A DNA stretch of 37,930 nt from Candidatus Palauibacter rhopaloidicola (lineage in GTDB: Bacteria > Gemmatimonadota > Gemmatimonadetes > Palauibacterales > Palauibacteraceae), in NCBI GenBank assembly GCA_026914155.1, contig JAPPGH010000016.1:1-37930 (forward strand). The letters run 5' to 3'. Positions 34,374 to 37,930 of the stretch are shown here, one piece after another. The notes beneath the pieces are model-generated. The model was not told the DNA's origin. It ran no database searches and was given only the letters and a program-made list of their open reading frames with translations. Position 1 is the stretch's first letter, and every line of letters starts with the position of its first letter. The position numbers were made by a program, and so were the translations under genes.

Positions 34374-35594
34374 TCACCGGCGGACGCGCAGCCACCAGTT
34401 CCCCAGCCACAGGCCCGAGCGGGCCGAGACGAACGCGATCGGCAGCGCCCACCACGCCACGGACAGAAAGCGCGAGGCCGAGAACTCGCCCCCGAGGAAC
34501 TGGCCGCCGTGCCAGAACACGTTCTCCCAGTTCCCGGGCGCAGCCGTGTAGCCCCACGTGTTCCCCTGGAAGAAGTAGTTCCGCGCCCCGTCGGAGAGCA
34601 TGAAGTCGGCGAACACCCACTGGATCGCGCCCAGGATCGCCACGAAGGCGACGCCGCCCACGGCCGCGATCCGCCAGTCCGCCGAGGCCCGCTCGGGCGC
34701 CTCGCCCGGGGCCGAATGCCGCCGCAGCAGCAGGTCGATCACGATCGCGGGCGCGAACAGGAGGAGCGGGAAATCGGGTGCCACCATGTGGGTGACCGGG
34801 CGCAGGATCGGCGCCAGCATCGGCTCCGCCGGGAAGAGCGGCAGCACCCACATCATCGCCAGCGAGACGCCCGTGTAGAGCAGCGTCGCGCACGTCGCGG
34901 GCCAGCGCATCTGCCCGGCCCGGCCGATGGCGAAGAGGAGGACGGGGAAGAGCGCGGCCATGATGAGGTGGAACGTCGCCCCGTGCATCTGGTTCGGGAA
35001 CGTGTACTCCATGAGCAGCACGGAGAGCGACAGGATCAGCATCGCGGCGCTGAACACGTACGCCCACGCGAGCTTGCGCCGACCCGTCTCCGAGGCGCGG
35101 TTGTGCCACGACAGCGCCATCAGGAGGGCGCCCACCTGGATCGCGTAGATCCCCAGCGCCAGGACCACGTGGGGCGGACTCAGGATCTCGACGTCGAGCC
35201 CGTACGCGTTGTGCCACCAGTCGTCGAGCGGCGCGGACGCGAGCATGGCGATCGCGCCCCAGATCGCCACCCAGGCCCCGAGCGGCGCCCGGAAGCCCCA
35301 CAACCGCACGGAACGCCCGACTTCCCCGTCCGTCCCGGAAAACGTCGTCTTCAGCGCGAGCCACCCGCACGACAGCCCCGCCGCCAGCCCGCCCGCGTAG
35401 ACCAGCAGGTGCGCGGGCGTGAAGAGCGTGTCCCGCCCGATCGTCCGGTGCCAGGAGATGTCCCACGTGATGCCCACGATCACGGCCGCCGACGCGAACA
35501 GGACCGCGCTCAGATACCACGGGATGCTGTCCGCCGACTCCGCCGCCGCCTCGCGCTCCGTGAAGACCGAGGCCGGTGCTACCGTCGATTCCAT
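34374..35594 (-). CDS. Multi-spanning membrane protein with conserved-looking histidines, function unknown
   Basis: The protein has 406 residues from the ATG at 35594, with GGGGGA about 5 bases upstream. About nine or ten hydrophobic segments are visible. Histidines and acids lie at segment ends: TWDISWHRTIGRD (His49), PAHLLVY (His62), DDWWHNAYG (His128), SPPHVV (His142), QMHGATFH and PVTHM. The C-terminal third has an aromatic loop, GARNYFFQGNTWGY then VFWHGGQF. This pattern recalls haem- or copper-binding membrane subunits, but I do not recognise a named family. It is paired with the metal-binding-like protein downstream and diverges from the serine hydrolase across 119 bases. Confidence 0.6.
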   Translation of the reverse strand: MESTVAPASVFTEREAAAESADSIPWYLSAVLFASAAVIVGITWDISWHRTIGRDTLFTPAHLLVYAGGLAAGLSCGWLALKTTFSGTDGEVGRSVRLWGFRAPLGAWVAIWGAIAMLASAPLDDWWHNAYGLDVEILSPPHVVLALGIYAIQVGALLMALSWHNRASETGRRKLAWAYVFSAAMLILSLSVLLMEYTFPNQMHGATFHLIMAALFPVLLFAIGRAGQMRWPATCATLLYTGVSLAMMWVLPLFPAEPMLAPILRPVTHMVAPDFPLLLFAPAIVIDLLLRRHSAPGEAPERASADWRIAAVGGVAFVAILGAIQWVFADFMLSDGARNYFFQGNTWGYTAAPGNWENVFWHGGQFLGGEFSASRFLSVAWWALPIAFVSARSGLWLGNWWLRVRR

Positions 35595-35713
35595 CGCGTT
35601 CCCCCGAATTCCTTCCTCCCGCAGCGGACTGCTTGTCGGGCCGCGGGCTATCGACACATCCGATCCACCGCCCGAAGATAGGTCTGGTTCAACCGAGATG
35701 CAGGAGATTCAAC

Positions 35714-37228
35714 GTGAGATCACCCAGATTGCGCCGCGTGCGCTCGGGCTCTTCCGGAAGCGGGCTCTGCGTCGCAGCCCCGGCCGTCGCCGTCCCGGTC
35801 GCCGCCTTCGCGCTTGGGGTCGCCGGCTGCGCCCCGTCGGACCCCGCGTCGGACCCCGCCGCGTTCTCTGCGTCCCCTGCCTCCCCTGCCTCCCTTTCGC
35901 CGGACCAGATCGACGCGATTCACCAGATCGCGACCGCCCCCATCGAGGCCGGTCGGACTGCCGGCATGTCGATCGCGGTCGTACGCGGGACGGACACGCT
36001 CCTGATCGAGGAGTTCGGTCACGCCGACCTCGAACTCGGCGTGCTCACGCCACCGGACGCCGTCTACGAGGTCGGATCCGTGACCAAGCAATTCACGGCG
36101 GCGGCCGTCCTCCTCCTGCACGAGGAAGAAAAGCTCTCCCTCGACGATCCGCTCACGCGGTGGCTCCCCGACTACCCCATCGGGGACCGGACCGTCACCG
36201 TCCGGCGACTCCTCGACCACACCTCGGGCATCAAGGGCTACACCGAGATGGAGCATCTCTGGGTCGAACTCGCTCCGCTCGACCTGCCGCGGGACACGCT
36301 GGTCACGCTCTTCGCCGCCGAACCGTTCGAGTTCGAGCCCGGCACGGCGATGACGTACAACAACTCGGCGTACTTCCTCGCCGGACTCGTCATCGAGGCG
36401 GCGAGCGGAATGAGTTACGAGGACTTCGTCGAGGAGCGCCTCTTCGGACCGGCCGGGATGGAACACTCCCGCTACTGCCACAAGGACGAACTCACGCCCA
36501 ACCGCGCGAAGGGGTATGAGCCGCGTGAAGACGGGCTGCACCCGGCCCCGTACCTGGACCACCAATGGCCCTACGCCGCGGGATCGCTCTGCTCCACGGT
36601 GCGCGACCTCGTCGCCTGGAATCAGGCCCTCCACGGAGACGGCGGGGGCGGCGAGATCCTGAGTCCGGAGAGCTACCGGCTGATGATTACGCCGGAGCCC
36701 CTCCTCGACGGGACGGTCCTCCGTTACGCGAAGGGTCTCGCGGTCACGGACCGGGACGGGACCCCGAGGATCGGCCACGGCGGCGGGATCTTCGGCTACG
36801 TGTCCGACCTCCGCTACGTGCCGTCCGAAGACCTGTCCATTGCCGTGCTCATCAACACGGCCGGAGGCGCCTCGTCCGGCGGGATCGCGGGCCAGGTCGA
36901 GAACGTGGTGCTGGGCGAACCGGCGGAGCCCGCCGCGGCGCCCTTCGAGGGCGATCCCGCACCCTACGCGGGCCGCTACGAAGGCCCGGCCCGAGGCCAG
37001 CGCATCACCGCGACGGTGGCCGCCGAGGACGGACAACTGACGGTCGACACCGGAGGCGGCCCGACCACCCTCTCGTGGCTGGGCGGCGACGAGTTCGCCG
37101 ATGGGCGGACCCGCTACCGGTTCATCCGCGGAGAGAGTTCCGAAGGCGCCGGAGCCGGAGCCTCCTTCAATGAACTTCGGATGGACGTCGTCTCGGGACA
37201 CTTCGTCCTGCGGAGGGTGGGCCCATGA
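35714..37228 (+). CDS. Lipoprotein serine hydrolase, class C beta-lactamase/PBP-like
   Basis: The protein has 504 residues from the GTG at 35714, with AGGAG 7 bases upstream. This start yields a basic N-terminus, a hydrophobic stretch and a lipobox ending at Cys39 (GVAGC). Longer readings upstream lack a sensible signal. The catalytic motifs of the family are S122-V-T-K125, Y215-N-N217 and HGG in IGHGGGIFGY. A C-terminal beta domain (about 400-504) follows. Members are esterases, D-aminopeptidases or beta-lactamases; resistance cannot be claimed from the motifs. Its stop overlaps the next start (ATGA at 37225-37228). Confidence 0.87.
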   Translation: MRSPRLRRVRSGSSGSGLCVAAPAVAVPVAAFALGVAGCAPSDPASDPAAFSASPASPASLSPDQIDAIHQIATAPIEAGRTAGMSIAVVRGTDTLLIEEFGHADLELGVLTPPDAVYEVGSVTKQFTAAAVLLLHEEEKLSLDDPLTRWLPDYPIGDRTVTVRRLLDHTSGIKGYTEMEHLWVELAPLDLPRDTLVTLFAAEPFEFEPGTAMTYNNSAYFLAGLVIEAASGMSYEDFVEERLFGPAGMEHSRYCHKDELTPNRAKGYEPREDGLHPAPYLDHQWPYAAGSLCSTVRDLVAWNQALHGDGGGGEILSPESYRLMITPEPLLDGTVLRYAKGLAVTDRDGTPRIGHGGGIFGYVSDLRYVPSEDLSIAVLINTAGGASSGGIAGQVENVVLGEPAEPAAAPFEGDPAPYAGRYEGPARGQRITATVAAEDGQLTVDTGGGPTTLSWLGGDEFADGRTRYRFIRGESSEGAGAGASFNELRMDVVSGHFVLRRVGP

Positions 37229-37911
37229 ACGCGCATCGAACCGTCGCCCGCCGCGCTCGCGGCACTCTCGTCGCCTTCGTCGCCGGGCCGATCCTCGGCC
37301 TCACCGGGCTCGTCACGGCGCCCGCCCGCCCGGCTGCGGCACAGGACCTGGCACCGCTCATCGGTGCGCAGACGAGCGAACTCGCGGCGGTCGTGGAGCG
37401 CTACAGCACCGACCGGACCGCGCTCGGCCGGCGCTGGAACGTCCCCTACTCCTCCGAGCGGAACGCGCGCTTCCGCGACTTCTTCGCGGACTGGCGGGGC
37501 CGGGTCGAGGCGCTCGACTTCGAGGCGTTGAGCCTCGAGGGGCGGGTGGATTACGTCCTCCTCCTCAATGAGCTGCGCTACCGGCTCGACCTCCTGACGC
37601 GCGAGGCGGGGCTCGCCGCCGAGATGGACGGGTTCATCTCCTTCACCTCGCTCATCGTGGATCTGGAGGAACGCCGACGGCGCCGGGAGCCGGTGGAGTC
37701 GGAGTCCGCCGCCGCCCGTCTGGCAGAGCTTCCCGCCGAGATCGAGGCCACACGCGCCGCGGTCGAGGCCCGGCTCGAAAGCGGGGAAGACGTGTCCCGA
37801 ATCGTCGCGCTCCGGGCGGTCACGGCGCTCGCCGAGCGCACGCGGCTGCTCGAGGACTGGTACGAGCACTACGCCGGCTTGTCTCCCATAATCATGCAGA
37901 TTCCCGCTTGA
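37225..37911 (+). pseudogene. DUF885 protein, interrupted at its 3' part near the window end
   Basis: Residues 1-217 have a signal peptide (ending near PARPAAAQ) and the DUF885 N-terminal region: RYSTDRTALGRRWNVPYSSE, FFADWRGRVEALDFEAL and LNELRYRLDLL. DUF885 proteins normally have about 550-600 residues and carry a metallopeptidase-like HExxH much later. Here the family likeness stops after DWYEHYAG, at about 37879, and a stop follows 10 codons later at 37909. The other forward frames do not continue the family, so this is not a simple frameshift. The last about 50 bases are more AT-rich than the gene. An insertion, a rearrangement or an assembly edge are the options. Confidence 0.65.
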
Positions 37912-37930
37912 TTTGCACGACCGGGTCGCG

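Noticed and set aside
34327..35520. Upstream extension of the metal-binding-like protein to 901 residues
   Set aside because: The extra part is a second frame of the membrane protein gene at 34374-35594; a proper ATG with an N-terminal TM segment lies at 34326.
35576..35713. Upstream extension of the serine hydrolase
   Set aside because: The extra residues show no signal peptide logic, while the GTG at 35714 has AGGAG at ideal spacing and produces a normal lipoprotein signal.
37879..37930. Simple frameshift in the DUF885 gene
   Set aside because: None of the three forward frames continues the expected DUF885 sequence.
1..37930. CRISPR arrays, tRNA or rRNA genes, integrases and complete insertion sequences
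   Set aside because: No regularly spaced long repeats, cloverleaf-like segments, rRNA blocks or transposase motifs were recognised by eye.

Overview
The window is very GC-rich, densely packed bacterial DNA with about 25 protein genes, no RNA genes and no gene-free stretch over 300 bases (the longest gap is 25461-25732). Several features suggest a Gram-negative member of a group such as Gemmatimonadota, possibly marine or host-associated: a TonB-dependent receptor with a carboxypeptidase-regulatory N-domain, many lipoproteins and exported hydrolases, twin-arginine molybdoenzymes, LysW-type amino acid biosynthesis and sterol-type enzymes. This placement is an inference from gene content; no rRNA or marker gene in the window confirms it.

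Left edge (1-3780). The last 26 codons of a gene resembling a sterol 24-C-methyltransferase meet, tail to tail, a Rieske oxygenase of the cholesterol 7-desaturase (DAF-36/Neverland) type. A secreted six-hairpin glycosidase of the glycogen-debranching type diverges from the oxygenase.

LysW operon (3799-7894, minus strand). The order is lysW, lysX, lysY, a class II glutamine amidotransferase, lysZ and lysJ, with overlaps or very short gaps. The carrier protein LysW is only 54 residues long and ends in the diagnostic EDWGE. The last gene, lysJ, has lost its middle, including the region of the PLP lysine, and its C-terminal end is out of frame. No lysK is present. The amidotransferase is an unexpected member and may act on the gamma-glutamyl bond that joins the product to LysW.

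Middle (7975-22465). This part holds a YwaF-like membrane protein, a NagB/PIG-L fusion, a two-domain M16 peptidase, a DUF1460 amidase-like protein, a TonB receptor with an adjoining lipoprotein amidase, and two sulfite-oxidase-type molybdoenzymes flanking a small DUF2784 membrane protein. The theme is import and periplasmic processing of amides, peptides and amino sugars, together with sulfur oxidation.

Right part (22575-37930). A HigB toxin and a HigA-ImmA/IrrE antitoxin, with a recognisable promoter and palindromic operator and visibly lower GC, overlap a lipoprotein amidohydrolase gene. They are followed rightward by an Fsr-like MFS transporter overlapping a YtcJ-like amidohydrolase, a Nudix hydrolase, an unusual barrel-less plug-repeat protein, HtpX, a DPH6-like PP-loop enzyme, a two-gene His-rich membrane/metal-binding-like module, a class C beta-lactamase-like serine hydrolase, and a DUF885 gene that breaks off into AT-richer unrelated sequence about 50 bases before the window ends.
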